A stretch of 64,000 nucleotides of DNA from Mycolicibacterium sp. J2 (GCF_026240945.1 NZ_JAPFPY010000025.1:1-64000); one strand, 5' to 3'. Positions 49,862 to 59,568 are shown, counted from the stretch's first letter. Numbers and translations: made by a program. The notes: generated by a model from the sequence alone, not told the origin.

Positions 49862-52800
49862 GTCAACACCACCAGCAGGTCCCCACCCTCGACCTGTGCG
49901 GTGGAGTTGACGGCGACACGGGCGACGGTGCCAGCCTTGGGCGCGGTGATCGCGGCTTCCATCTTCATGGCCTCGATGGTCGCGATGGTCTGGCCCGCCT
50001 CGACGGTGTCGCCGGCACTCACGCCGACGGTGACCACGCCGGCGAACGGTGCGGCCACGTGATCGGGGTTGGCCTTGTCGGCCTTCTCGGCGGCGGGCAT
50101 GTCGGTGGCGATGTTGCGGTCGCGCACCAGCACCGGGCGCAACTGCCCGTTGAGGATGCACAGCACCGTGCGCATGCCGCGTTCGTCGGCCTCGGAAATG
50201 GCCTCCAACCCGATCAGCAGTTGCACGCCGCGTTCCAGCTCGACGCGGTGTTCCTCACCCTGGCGCAGCCCGTAGAAGAACTGATTGGCACTCAGCGAGG
50301 ACGTGTCACCGTATTCCTCGCGGTGCGCCTCGAATTCTCTTGTCGGGCCGGGAAACAGCAACCTGTTGAGGGTGGCCTGGCGCTTCGGGCCGGGCGCGGC
50401 CAGCAGCGCCTCGTCCTCCGGCGACAGCGGTGTCTCGGCCCTGGCTTCCCCGCGGCCCTGTAACGCCTTGGAGCGCAACGGCTCCGGCCAGCCCCCCGGT
50501 GGGTCGCCGAGCTCCCCGCGCAGAAATCCGATCACACTGTCGGGGATGTCGAACCGGTCCGGGTCGGCGGCGAACTCGGTGGCGGTGGCCCCGGCCCCCA
50601 CCAGCGACAGCGCCAAGTCGCCGACCACCTTCGACGACGGGGTGACCTTGACCAGCCGGCCCAGCACCCGATCGGCACCGGCGTAGGCGTTCTCGATCTC
50701 CTCGAACCGGTCGCCCAGCCCCAGCGCGATGGCCTGCTGACGCAGGTTGCTCAGCTGTCCGCCCGGGATCTCGTGGTGATACACCCGCCCCGTCGGCCCG
50801 GGCAGCCCAGACTCGAAGGGCGCGTACACCTTACGCAGCGCCTCCCAGTACGGCTCCAGCTCGCACACCGCACCCAGATCCAGACCGGTGTCGAACTCGG
50901 TGTGCGCGGTGGCGGCCACGATGGCCGACAGCGCCGGCTGGCTGGTGGTGCCCGCCAGCGGCGCGGCCGCCCCGTCCACCGCCGACGCGCCCGCCGTCCA
51001 CGCCGCCAGATAGGTGGCCAACTGCCCACCGGGAGTGTCGTGGGTGTGCACGTGAACCGGCAGGTCGAACCGGGCACGCAGCGCACCGACCAGTTTGGTG
51101 GCGGCCTGCGGGCGCAGCAGCCCCGCCATGTCCTTGATGGCCAGCACGTGCGCGCCGGCTTCGACGATCTGCTCGGCCAGCCGCAGGTAGTAATCGAGGG
51201 TGTAGAGATCCTCGGCAGGGTCGGAGAGGTCACCGGTGTAGGACATCGCGACCTCGGCCACAGCGGTGCCGGTCGCGCGCACCGCGTCGATGGCCGGGCG
51301 CATCGAATCGACGTTGTTCAGCGCATCGAAGATCCGGAAGATGTCGATTCCGGTCGCGGTGGCCTCTTCGACGAACGCCGTGGTGACCAGTTCCGGGTAC
51401 GGGGTGTAGCCGACGGTGTTACGGCCCCGCAGCAGCATCTGCAAGCAGATATTGGGCATCGCCTCGCGCAGCGCGGCCAGCCGCTCCCACGGGTCCTCTT
51501 TCAGGAACCGCAGCGCCACATCGTAAGTCGCGCCACCCCAACACTCCACCGACAACAATTGCGGGGTCATCCGCGCCACATACGGCGCCACCCGCAGCAG
51601 CCCGGACGAACGCACCCGAGTGGCCAGCAGCGACTGGTGGGCATCCCGGAACGTCGTATCCGTGACACCCAGGGCCGGGCTGTCGCGCAGCCAGTCGGCA
51701 AACCCCGTCGGGCCCAGTTCGGTCAGCTTCTGCTTGGAGCCGTCCGGCGGGCGCACCGACAGATCGATATCGGGCAGCTTGTCCTGCGGGTAGACCGCCG
51801 ACCGGCGCTCCCCGTGCGGCTTGTTGACCGTCACATCGGCCAGGTAGTTCAGGATCTTGGTACCGCGGTCGGCCGGCGTGTGGGCGGTCAGCAACTGCGG
51901 GCGGTCGTCGATGAACGAGGTCGTCACCCGGCCGGCCCGGAAATCCGGATCATCGAGCACCGCCTGCAGGAACGGGATGTTCGTCGACACGCCGCGGATC
52001 CGGAACTCGGCAAGCGCGCGCCGGGCCCGCGCCACCGCGATCCCGAAATCCCTACCCTGACAAGTCAATTTGACCAGCATCGAGTCGAAATGCGCGGAGA
52101 TCTCGGCGCCGGTGTGGGTGCCGCCATCCAACCGGATGCCGGCACCGCCCGGGGACCGGTAGGCGGTGATGCGGCCGGTGTCGGGCCGAAAACCGTTGGC
52201 CGGGTCCTCGGTGGTGATCCGGCACTGCATGGCCGCGCCGCGGATCGCGACGCTGTCCTGGCTCAGGCCCAGATCGTCCAGCGTCTGGCCGGCGGCGATG
52301 CGCAGCTGCGAGGACACCAGATCCACATCGGTGATCTCCTCGGTGACGGTGTGTTCCACCTGGATCCGGGGATTGCATTCGATGAACACGTGCCGCCCCC
52401 GCTCGTCGAGCAGGAATTCGATGGTGCCCGCGCACGTGTAGTCGATCTGGCGAGCGAACGCCACCGCGTCGGCGCAGATCTTCGCCCGCACCGCCGGATC
52501 CAGATTCGGCGCCGGAGCCAGTTCGATGACCTTCTGATGGCGGCGTTGCACACTGCAGTCACGCTCGAACAGGTGCATGACGTTGCCGGCACCGTCGGCC
52601 AGGATCTGCACCTCGATGTGGCGGGGGTTGATCACCGCCTGCTCGAGATAGACGCGGCCGTCGCCGAACGCCGACTCGGCCTCGCGCGATGCCGCCTCGA
52701 CCGCCTCGGCGAGCGCGCCCGGCTCGGCGACCCGCCGCATGCCGCGGCCGCCGCCACCGGAGACCGCCTTGACGAACAGCGGGAACTCCATGTTCTCCGA

Positions 52801-53241
52801 CGCGGCCACCAACTCGGCCACCGACGCCGACGGCTCCGACGACGCCAACACCGGCAGCCCGGCAGCCTTGGCCGCCGCGATCGCACGCGCCTTATTGCCG
52901 GTCAGCTCCAGCACCTCGGAGCTGGGCCCGACGAACGTGATCCCCTCCCGGGCGCACGCCGAGGCCAGCTCCGGGTTCTCCGAGAGAAAGCCGTAACCGG
53001 GGTACACCGCATCCGCACCGGCGTGCTTGGCCACCCGAATGATCTCGTCCACCGACAGGTACGCCCGAACGGGATGACCCTCCACCCCGATCTGGTACGA
53101 CTCGTCGGCCTTGAGCCGGTGCAGTGAATTACGGTCCTCGAAGGGGTACACCGCCACGGTGGCGATGCCCAGTTCGGTCGCGGCGCGAAACGCGCGGATC
53201 GCGATCTCACCGCGGTTGGCTACCAAGAGTTTGGAAATCAC
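49858..53241 (-). CDS. pyc: Pyruvate carboxylase
   Basis: Biotin enzyme that makes oxaloacetate from pyruvate. The 1127-residue chain has the biotin carboxylase domain (1 to about 450; 'GYGFLSENPELA', 'KAVSGGGGRGMR', 'ECNPRIQVEHTVTE'), a carboxyltransferase barrel (about 520-810; 'DTTFRDAHQSLLATRVR', 'RGRNTVGYTPYP', 'KDMAGLLRP'), a conserved carboxylase tail, and the biotinyl domain (about 1055-1127) with the target Lys in 'IEAMKMEAAI'. Start GTG 53241. It lies far enough from any other anaplerotic gene to suggest its own promoter. It is followed by rsmD with a 4-bp overlap. Confidence 0.96.
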   Translation of the reverse strand: MISKLLVANRGEIAIRAFRAATELGIATVAVYPFEDRNSLHRLKADESYQIGVEGHPVRAYLSVDEIIRVAKHAGADAVYPGYGFLSENPELASACAREGITFVGPSSEVLELTGNKARAIAAAKAAGLPVLASSEPSASVAELVAASENMEFPLFVKAVSGGGGRGMRRVAEPGALAEAVEAASREAESAFGDGRVYLEQAVINPRHIEVQILADGAGNVMHLFERDCSVQRRHQKVIELAPAPNLDPAVRAKICADAVAFARQIDYTCAGTIEFLLDERGRHVFIECNPRIQVEHTVTEEITDVDLVSSQLRIAAGQTLDDLGLSQDSVAIRGAAMQCRITTEDPANGFRPDTGRITAYRSPGGAGIRLDGGTHTGAEISAHFDSMLVKLTCQGRDFGIAVARARRALAEFRIRGVSTNIPFLQAVLDDPDFRAGRVTTSFIDDRPQLLTAHTPADRGTKILNYLADVTVNKPHGERRSAVYPQDKLPDIDLSVRPPDGSKQKLTELGPTGFADWLRDSPALGVTDTTFRDAHQSLLATRVRSSGLLRVAPYVARMTPQLLSVECWGGATYDVALRFLKEDPWERLAALREAMPNICLQMLLRGRNTVGYTPYPELVTTAFVEEATATGIDIFRIFDALNNVDSMRPAIDAVRATGTAVAEVAMSYTGDLSDPAEDLYTLDYYLRLAEQIVEAGAHVLAIKDMAGLLRPQAATKLVGALRARFDLPVHVHTHDTPGGQLATYLAAWTAGASAVDGAAAPLAGTTSQPALSAIVAATAHTEFDTGLDLGAVCELEPYWEALRKVYAPFESGLPGPTGRVYHHEIPGGQLSNLRQQAIALGLGDRFEEIENAYAGADRVLGRLVKVTPSSKVVGDLALSLVGAGATATEFAADPDRFDIPDSVIGFLRGELGDPPGGWPEPLRSKALQGRGEARAETPLSPEDEALLAAPGPKRQATLNRLLFPGPTREFEAHREEYGDTSSLSANQFFYGLRQGEEHRVELERGVQLLIGLEAISEADERGMRTVLCILNGQLRPVLVRDRNIATDMPAAEKADKANPDHVAAPFAGVVTVGVSAGDTVEAGQTIATIEAMKMEAAITAPKAGTVARVAVNSTAQVEGGDLLVVLT

Positions 53242-53277
53242 GAGGTGAACCCTAACTTTCTCGCCGTAACCCCGGTG

Positions 53278-53895
53278 TTACAAAAGGGTTGACCAATAAT
53301 TCCAGAACCTCACCAGGATCATCAACACCAGTGAGGTGAACCAGAGCGCCACCAGCGACCACCGCCACTGGTAGAGCAGCCGGGCCGGGCCGGTGGCGGT
53401 CTCCCCGCGTCCGGCGATGGACGCCGCCACCACGAACAGCGGAATGGTCACCGCCCAGACGGCCATGCAGTACGGGCACAACGCGCCGATCCGGTACAGG
53501 CTCTGGAAGATCAGCCAGTGGACGAACACCACGCCCAGCGCGCTGCCGATCGTCAACCCGATCCAGTACCAGCGCGGCAGGCGCACCTTGGCGACCGCGA
53601 GCACCCCCGTCACCACCACGACGCTGAACGCGCCGATGCCGATGAGCGGGTTCGGGAAGCCGAACACCGAGGCCTGCTTGGTGATCATCACCGATCCGCA
53701 GGACAGCACCGGGTTGATGCTGCAGGACGGCACGTAGGCCGGGTTGATCAGGATCTCGATCTTCTCGATCGTCAGCGTCAGCGCCGCCGTCAGTCCGACG
53801 ATGCCGGCGATGAGCACCGACCAGGCGCTCGCGGGGCGGACCCGGTCGTCTGGTACCTCGACGTCGGTCTCGTCAGTAGCAGCTGCGGCGGTCAT
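53278..53895 (-). CDS. Vitamin K epoxide reductase family protein (VKOR)
   Basis: A 205-residue membrane protein with five likely spans that reoxidises the DsbA-like partner using menaquinone. The active-site 'CPYC' lies in 'IGALCPYCMAVWAV' and the shuttle Cys pair in 'PSCSINPVLSC'. The N-terminal 25 residues are acidic and cytoplasmic. Its start ATG shares one base with the DsbA stop (TGATG), so the two are translated together, as in Rv2969c-Rv2968c. Confidence 0.93.
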   Translation of the reverse strand: MTAAAATDETDVEVPDDRVRPASAWSVLIAGIVGLTAALTLTIEKIEILINPAYVPSCSINPVLSCGSVMITKQASVFGFPNPLIGIGAFSVVVVTGVLAVAKVRLPRWYWIGLTIGSALGVVFVHWLIFQSLYRIGALCPYCMAVWAVTIPLFVVAASIAGRGETATGPARLLYQWRWSLVALWFTSLVLMILVRFWNYWSTLL

Positions 53896-54623
53896 CAGAG
53901 CCCCGGCACGTTGCCGACGATCTCCTTGACCTTGGCGACCAGCGCGTCCGGCGTGCTGAACTGGTAGTCCTCGCCGTTGATCCGGATGGTCGGGGTGGAG
54001 TTGATCTTGGTCGCCTGCGCCAAGCCCTGCACCAGGTCGACGTACTTGCCCTTGTTGACGCAGTCGGGCACCTTGCCGGCGGCCCCCGCCTGGCGGGCGG
54101 TCTCGATGATCTGCTCGTTGGTCGGGAAGCTCGACGCCGTCTCGTTGGGCTGCTGCGCATACATCGCGGCATGGAAGCGGCGGAACGCGTCGATCGATTC
54201 GTCGGCGACACAGTAGGCGGCAGCGCCGGCCCGGGACGGGTAGTTCTGGTTACTCGGCGCGTCCAGGATCGCGACCATGTAGTAGTCGGCGGCCACCGCA
54301 CCGGTGTCGATCAGCTTGCTCACCGTGGGGCCGAACTGCTTCTCGAACGCGCCGCAGTGCGGGCACAGGAAGTCCTCGTACATGGACAGCACGGCCTTGG
54401 GCTCGGACGTGCCCTCCTTGGTGATGAGCTTGCTCGAGGTCACCCGGATGGACTTGGCCTCACCGGCCGGCGGCTTCTTGTCGCCGGACATCACGATGTA
54501 GAGGACCAGCGCGACGGCGAACACGACGACCACGGAGGTCAATCCGATCTGGATGAGCAGATTGCGCTTGCGGTCGGCGGCCTTGAGGTCGTAACTGGCC
54601 TGCTTCTTGGGTTTGTTCGCCAC
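53895..54623 (-). CDS. DsbA-like thiol-disulfide oxidoreductase
   Basis: A 242-residue membrane-anchored, extracytoplasmic thioredoxin-fold enzyme that introduces disulfides into exported proteins. Basic N-terminus ('MANKPKKQASYDLKAADRKRN'), one span (about 23-45), then the active-site 'CPHC' in 'YEDFLCPHCGAFEKQF'; the cis-Pro loop is 'INSTPTIRING'. A second Cys pair (in 'YCVADES' and 'DCVNKGK') is typical of the mycobacterial enzyme. GTG start. Partner VKOR follows. Confidence 0.93.
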   Translation of the reverse strand: MANKPKKQASYDLKAADRKRNLLIQIGLTSVVVVFAVALVLYIVMSGDKKPPAGEAKSIRVTSSKLITKEGTSEPKAVLSMYEDFLCPHCGAFEKQFGPTVSKLIDTGAVAADYYMVAILDAPSNQNYPSRAGAAAYCVADESIDAFRRFHAAMYAQQPNETASSFPTNEQIIETARQAGAAGKVPDCVNKGKYVDLVQGLAQATKINSTPTIRINGEDYQFSTPDALVAKVKEIVGNVPGL

Positions 54624-54632
54624 GGATGCAGC

Positions 54633-55715
54633 CTACCGGCTCAAATGGGCCCGCAGCGCCGAGGTCAGATCTGCGATCGCCGCCTCACTGCCACCTCCGA
54701 GCGGGAAGAAATTCGCGAAGGCGTGCACCAGCGAGCCGTATTCACGCCAGTCGACGGGCACCCCGGCCGCCGCGAGTGCCGCCGCGTACGCCCGGCCTTC
54801 GTCGCGCAGCGGGTCGAAACCACCGGTGGCCACCAGCGCCGGCGACAGCCCGGACAGGTCGGTGGCCAGCAGGGGCGCCACCCGCGGAGCGGAGCCGTCG
54901 ACCGCCGCGCCCTCCAGGTAGTGGCTGTGAAACCAGTCCATATCGGCCCTGCTCAGGAAGTACCCCTCGGCGAACAGCGTCTTGGACACCGTCGTGGCGC
55001 CGAAATCGGTGACCGGATAGAGCAGGAACTGCAGTGCCGGCAGCCGCACCCCGTCGGCCCGGGCGGATTGGGTGACCACCGCGGCCAGGTTGCCGCCGGC
55101 ACTGTCCCCGCCGACGGCCACCTTGTCGGGATCGGCGCCGAGTTCGGCCGCGTGCTCCAGTGCCCAGCGGTACGCGGCGTCGGCGTCCTCGGCCGCCGCG
55201 GGCGCCTTGTGTTCGGGCGCCAGCCGGTAGTCGACGCTCAGCACGTGCACGCCGGCGTCGCGGCTGATCCGCCGGCACAACGCGTCGTGGCTGTCCAGGC
55301 CGCCGAGGACGAAGCCGCCGCCGTGATAGAAGACCAACAGCGGGGCGCCGTCGGCGGCCCGGTAATGCCGCACGGGGATCGCCCCGGCCGGGCCGGCGAT
55401 GGTGAAATCGCGGGCCGCGACCACGATCGGTGAGCGGAACGCCTTGCTGGCCCGGTTCAGCTGGCTGCGCGAGACGGTCACGTCGGAACTGGCGACCAGC
55501 CCGGAGACCTTGGACAGCCGCTGCGCGGTGAGCATCAGCTGCAGTGACGTGTCGAGGGTGTTGCCGTCGACGGTGACCATGCGGCGCCCGAGCAGCAGCC
55601 GCTTGACCGGGTCGGGAATTCTAGCCATCACCGGTATCCCGATGCGCCCCATGGCACTGGCGGTGATCAGCCTGACCCGCCCCGGATCGCGACGTGCTGG
55701 CAGACTCTGCGTCAT
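54633..55715 (-). CDS. lipN: LipN-like HSL-family esterase/lipase
   Basis: A 360-residue alpha/beta hydrolase of the hormone-sensitive lipase group. The oxyanion motif 'YHGGGFVLGG', the nucleophile in 'GGDSAGGN', the acid Asp in 'FDPLRDEG' and the His in 'SLVHAFANFF' are in order. The conserved 'SVDYRLAPEH' is present. ATG 55715 gives 'MTQSLPARRDPGRV', the start I would expect for LipN; ATG 55652 or 55628 is possible. The 55715 ATG overlaps the start of the divergent aldo/keto reductase gene. Confidence 0.86.
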   Translation of the reverse strand: MTQSLPARRDPGRVRLITASAMGRIGIPVMARIPDPVKRLLLGRRMVTVDGNTLDTSLQLMLTAQRLSKVSGLVASSDVTVSRSQLNRASKAFRSPIVVAARDFTIAGPAGAIPVRHYRAADGAPLLVFYHGGGFVLGGLDSHDALCRRISRDAGVHVLSVDYRLAPEHKAPAAAEDADAAYRWALEHAAELGADPDKVAVGGDSAGGNLAAVVTQSARADGVRLPALQFLLYPVTDFGATTVSKTLFAEGYFLSRADMDWFHSHYLEGAAVDGSAPRVAPLLATDLSGLSPALVATGGFDPLRDEGRAYAAALAAAGVPVDWREYGSLVHAFANFFPLGGGSEAAIADLTSALRAHLSR

Positions 55716-56553
55716 GACTTCCCCTACCCAACCCACGATTGCGCTCAACGACGGCAACTCGATTCCCACCGTCGGTCTGGGAGTCTGGCAGACGCCGCCG
55801 GAGGAGACGCAGCGCGCCGTCGAAGCGGCCCTGGCGACGGGCTACCGCCACATCGACACCGCGGCCGTGTACGGCAACGAGACCGAGGTCGGCCACGCCC
55901 TCGAAGCGTCCGGCGTGGCACGCGACGACGTCTTCGTCGTCACCAAGCTGTGGAACGCCGACCAGGGCTACGACAAGGCGCTGGCGGCGTTCGACACGAG
56001 CGCCCAACGGCTCGGTGTCGATTACGTCGACCTCTATCTCATCCATTGGCCGGTGCCCGAGGCGAACCTGTTCGTGGAGTCCTTCAAGGCGCTGGCCCAG
56101 CTGCGGGAACAGGGCCGGGTCCGGTCGATCGGCGTGAGCAACTTCGCGCCCGAACATCTGCGCACCCTCATCGACGCGACCGGGATCGTCCCCGCGGTCA
56201 ACCAGATCGAACTGCACCCGCGGTTGCCCCAGCAGGAACTGCGCGACCTGCACGCCGAACTGGGCATCGCCACCGAGGCATGGAGCCCGCTGGGCCAGGG
56301 CGGATTGCTGTCCGATCCCGTGGTCACCGCGATCGCCGAAGCGCACGGTAAGACACCTGCCCAGGTACTGATCAGATGGCACATCCAACTGGGTAATATC
56401 GTCATCCCGAAGTCGGTGAACCCGGACCGGATCGCGAGTAATTTCGACGTGTTCGATTTCGAACTCGGAGAGCAGGACATCGCATCCATCGCCACGCTCG
56501 ACAACGGGACGCGGCTGGGACCCGATCCACGCACGTTCAATTTCACAGGGTAG
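55714..56553 (+). CDS. Aldo/keto reductase (Rv2971-like), copy 1
   Basis: A 279-residue NADPH-dependent aldo/keto reductase. The catalytic tetrad is D48, Y53, K78 and H111 ('HIDTAAVYGNE', 'VVTKLW', 'DLYLIHWP'). 'GVSNFAPEHLRTLI', 'NQIELHP' and the cofactor-binding 'IPKSVNPDRIASNFDVFDFEL' (key IPKSVNPDRI) complete the family. ATG 55714 lies in GTCATGAC and overlaps the lipN ATG in the opposite direction, so at least one of these two starts or both promoters must be unusual. M. tuberculosis has one such gene (Rv2971). Confidence 0.92.
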   Translation: MTSPTQPTIALNDGNSIPTVGLGVWQTPPEETQRAVEAALATGYRHIDTAAVYGNETEVGHALEASGVARDDVFVVTKLWNADQGYDKALAAFDTSAQRLGVDYVDLYLIHWPVPEANLFVESFKALAQLREQGRVRSIGVSNFAPEHLRTLIDATGIVPAVNQIELHPRLPQQELRDLHAELGIATEAWSPLGQGGLLSDPVVTAIAEAHGKTPAQVLIRWHIQLGNIVIPKSVNPDRIASNFDVFDFELGEQDIASIATLDNGTRLGPDPRTFNFTG

Positions 56554-56558
56554 GTGAC

Positions 56559-57398
56559 ATGACCTCGGCCGCTGCGGTGCCCAACATCGGGCTCAGCGAT
56601 GCAAACACGATCCCCGCGCTGGGTGTCGGTGTGGGAGAACTCGCCGACGCCGATGCCGAGCGTGCGGTATCGGCCGCACTGGAAATCGGTGTGCGCCTTA
56701 TCGATACCGCCGCCTCGTACGGCAACGAGGCGGGCGTCGGGCGGGCCATCGCGGCATCGGGTGTGCCGCGCGCCGAGATCTTCGTCACCACTAAGCTGGG
56801 CACCGCCGACCAGGGCTTCCAGTCCAGCCAGGACGCCGCCAAGGCCAGTCTGGAGCGCCTCGGGCTGGAATATCTGGACCTGTATCTCATCCACTGGCCC
56901 GGCGGGGACACCAGCAAGTACGTCGACAGCTGGGGCGGCCTGATGCGGCTGCAGGCCGAGAAGTTCACCAAATCGATCGGGGTGTGCAACTTCGGCGCCG
57001 AGGAGCTGTCCACCATCATCGACCTGACCTATGTCAGCCCGGTGATCAACCAGATCGAGCTGCATCCGCTGCTGAACCAGGCGGCACTGCGGGCCGTCAA
57101 CGCCGAGCACAACATCGTCACCGAGGCCTACAGCCCGCTCGGGGTCGGCAAGCTGCTGGAGCATCCGGCCGTCACAACCATCGCGGCCGAATACGGCAAG
57201 ACCCCAGCGCAGGTGCTCATCCGGTGGAGCCTGCAGTTGGGCAACGTGGTGATCCCCCGCTCGTCGTCACCGGAGCGCATCGCGCAGAACGTCGACGTGT
57301 TCGATTTCGAACTGACCGCCGCACACATGGACACCCTTGGTGCCCTCGATGACGGCACCCGGTATCGGCCCGACCCGGCCACCTACACCGGCAGCTAA
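56559..57398 (+). CDS. Aldo/keto reductase (Rv2971-like), copy 2
   Basis: A 279-residue paralogue 5 bases downstream of copy 1, with the tetrad D49, Y54, K79, H112 ('LIDTAASYGNE', 'VTTKLG', 'DLYLIHWPGGD'). 'GVCNFGAEELSTII' and 'IPRSSSPERIAQNVDVFDFEL' (key IPRSSSPERI) match the family. Tandem duplication within the mycobacterial lineage; the substrates of both are unknown. Its stop overlaps the katA stop by 4 bp, converging. Confidence 0.92.
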   Translation: MTSAAAVPNIGLSDANTIPALGVGVGELADADAERAVSAALEIGVRLIDTAASYGNEAGVGRAIAASGVPRAEIFVTTKLGTADQGFQSSQDAAKASLERLGLEYLDLYLIHWPGGDTSKYVDSWGGLMRLQAEKFTKSIGVCNFGAEELSTIIDLTYVSPVINQIELHPLLNQAALRAVNAEHNIVTEAYSPLGVGKLLEHPAVTTIAAEYGKTPAQVLIRWSLQLGNVVIPRSSSPERIAQNVDVFDFELTAAHMDTLGALDDGTRYRPDPATYTGS

Positions 57399-58846
57399 CC
57401 GGTAGGCCCGCCGCGCACACCCTCCTCGACCTTTTTGCCGAGATCGGGGTCGACGTTGCGCCAGTACTCGAATACCCGTGACAGCACCGGCTCCTTGACG
57501 CCCTTGGAGACATGCCCGACGATGTTGTGCGCCAAGCGCTCCCGAGCGTCGTCATCGAGCACCTCGCGCACCATCGTGCCGGCCTGGCTCCAGTCGTCGT
57601 CCTGTTCGCGTAGTGCGTAGGCGGTGCGCACCATGTCCCCGTCGGCGGCCCAGTGCACCTCTGCGGCGCGTGCCGGGTCGGCGCCGGGGCCACCCATCGA
57701 GTTCGGCGTATACACCGGATCCGTGACGTTGCGGATCCGCATCGCGCCGTCCTTGGAGTAGCTGTGCACCTCCACCTTCGGCGTGTTGACCGGGATCTGC
57801 TTGTAGTTCACGCCGAGCCGGTGTCGGTGTGCGTCGCTGTAGGAGAAACCACGGGCCAACAGCATCTTGTCCGGGCTCAGTCCGGTGCCGGGAACCAGGT
57901 TGTTCGGCTCGAAAGCGGCCTGCTCGATCTCGGCGTGGTAGTCGGTGACGTTGCGGTTCAGCGTCATTCGACCCACCTCGTGGAGCGGATAGTCGGAGTG
58001 CGGCCAGACTTTGGTCAGGTCGAAGGGATTGAACCGGTAGGTCTTCGCATCCTCGAACGGCATGATCTGGACGTGCAGGGTCCAGCTCGGGAAGTTGCCG
58101 CCCTCGATCGCGGTGAAGAGGTCACGTTGATGGGCATCGCCGTCGATGCCGGCCATCTCGTCGCCCTCCTCCTGGGTGAGGAACTCGATGCCCTGGTCGG
58201 TCTTGAAGTGGTACTTGACCCAGAACAACTCGCCGGCGGCGTTGAGCCAACTGTAGGTGTGGCTGGAGTAGCCGTTCATGTGCCGCCACGTTCTGGGGAT
58301 GCCGCGGTCCCCCAGCAGCCAGGTGACCTGGTGCGCGGACTCCGGCGACAAGGTCCAGAAGTCCCACTGCATGTGATGGTCACGAAGGTTGCTCGACTGC
58401 AGGCGTTTCTGGGACCGGATGAAGTTCTGGAATTTCATCGGGTCCCGGACGAAGAACACCGGGGTGTTGTTGCCGACCATGTCGAAGTTGCCCTCCGAGG
58501 TGTAGAACTTCAGCGCAAAACCGCGCGGGTCGCGCCAGGTGTCCGGGCTGCCACGCTCACCGGCCACCGTCGAGAACCGGGCCACCATGTCGGTCTTGGT
58601 GCCGGGCTGCAGAAACGCCGCCCGGGTGAACGCGCTGACGTCGTGGGTCACCTCGAACAAGCCGAACGCGCCGCCGCCCTTGGCGTGCGGTTGGCGTTCC
58701 GGGATGCGCTCGCGGTTGAAGTTGGCCATCTGCTCGATCAGATAATGGTCCTGCAGCAGGATCGGCCCATCCGGTCCGACGGTCAGTGAGTGTTCGAAGC
58801 TCGGTACCGGGGCACCGGCATCGGTGGTCGCATACTTTTCGGTCAT
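57395..58846 (-). CDS. katA: Monofunctional heme catalase
   Basis: Small-subunit clade 3 catalase of 483 residues that decomposes hydrogen peroxide. Distal His54 lies in 'RERIPERQPHAKGGGAFG', distal Asn in 'MVGNNTPVFFVRDP', and the proximal heme Tyr in 'LARGFSYSDAHRHRLG'. The NADPH-binding pocket 'RTWRHMNGYSSHTYSW' is conserved. ATG 58846 follows AGGGAAG. A TetR gene lies 113 bases upstream on the same strand. No C-terminal flavodoxin-like domain, unlike large-subunit catalases. Confidence 0.94.
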   Translation of the reverse strand: MTEKYATTDAGAPVPSFEHSLTVGPDGPILLQDHYLIEQMANFNRERIPERQPHAKGGGAFGLFEVTHDVSAFTRAAFLQPGTKTDMVARFSTVAGERGSPDTWRDPRGFALKFYTSEGNFDMVGNNTPVFFVRDPMKFQNFIRSQKRLQSSNLRDHHMQWDFWTLSPESAHQVTWLLGDRGIPRTWRHMNGYSSHTYSWLNAAGELFWVKYHFKTDQGIEFLTQEEGDEMAGIDGDAHQRDLFTAIEGGNFPSWTLHVQIMPFEDAKTYRFNPFDLTKVWPHSDYPLHEVGRMTLNRNVTDYHAEIEQAAFEPNNLVPGTGLSPDKMLLARGFSYSDAHRHRLGVNYKQIPVNTPKVEVHSYSKDGAMRIRNVTDPVYTPNSMGGPGADPARAAEVHWAADGDMVRTAYALREQDDDWSQAGTMVREVLDDDARERLAHNIVGHVSKGVKEPVLSRVFEYWRNVDPDLGKKVEEGVRGGPTG

Positions 58847-58959
58847 TCGGGTCTTCCCTATCTCGAGCGGCAGACGGCTGCCCCTCGGCATACCCCGGAT
58901 CGGCCAATCCACAAACGGTCGGATCCGTTGCAGCCGACACCGACGTCGGAGAACCTGGT

Positions 58960-59568
58960 TCACCCACGTCCACGGTCGGGCGCTGACGGGCCGAAAGGCG
59001 CGAGCAGGAACTCGTCGACGAAGCGGGCGAAGGTCTCGTCCACCACGGACGGGTCGTCGGCGGTGAAGTATTCGATGATGAATCCCTGGAACGCGGCCAG
59101 CGCGATGCGCGAGCGGGTTTCGGCCACACGCGTGGGCATACCCAACGCCTCCAGCCGCGCTTGTGCGTTGCGCGTCAACAGCGACAGCGTTTCCCAGGTG
59201 TAGGACCGATACGGACTGTCGCGCCCGCACGCCGCCCCGAACACCTGCTCCACCACGCGCAGCGTGTCCCGACGCTCGCCGCGGGTGCAGGCGTACCAAT
59301 CCTCGAAGCACCATTGCCGGTGCGCCTCGATCGAGGCGGGCAGCTCGAGTTCACCGGTCTCCGGGATGGCCGCGCGCTGTTGACGATTGAGCACCTCGAG
59401 GATCAACTGCTCCTTGGTTCCGAAGTAGTACACCAACATTCGGGCACTGGTGCCCATCTCGGCGGCCAGTGCCCGCAGGCTCGTGTCGAGCACCCCGGTG
59501 CGCGCGAGGACCGCACCTGCGGCGGCAAGCAGTTCCTCGCGCTTCTCGTGGTCGGGCGCCCGCGACAC
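58960..59568 (-). CDS. TetR-family transcriptional regulator
   Basis: A 202-residue TetR-type repressor. The N-terminal helix-turn-helix is 'LDTSLRALAAEMGTSARMLVYYFGTKEQLI' (key residues TSLRALAAEMGTSARMLVYYFG); the C-terminal ligand domain ('FIIEYFTADDPSVVDETFARFVDEFL') is unassigned. I used GTG 59568; TTG 59592 would add eight residues. It lies 113 bases upstream of katA and is divergent from the Emb-like gene with 38 bases between the starts, so it may control either. No clear palindrome was found in the gap. Confidence 0.84.
   Translation of the reverse strand: MSRAPDHEKREELLAAAGAVLARTGVLDTSLRALAAEMGTSARMLVYYFGTKEQLILEVLNRQQRAAIPETGELELPASIEAHRQWCFEDWYACTRGERRDTLRVVEQVFGAACGRDSPYRSYTWETLSLLTRNAQARLEALGMPTRVAETRSRIALAAFQGFIIEYFTADDPSVVDETFARFVDEFLLAPFGPSAPDRGRG

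Noticed and set aside
50773..53127. 784-codon open frame antisense to pyc
   Set aside because: Arg/His/Gly-rich composition and full overlap with the biotin carboxylase domain of a certain gene.
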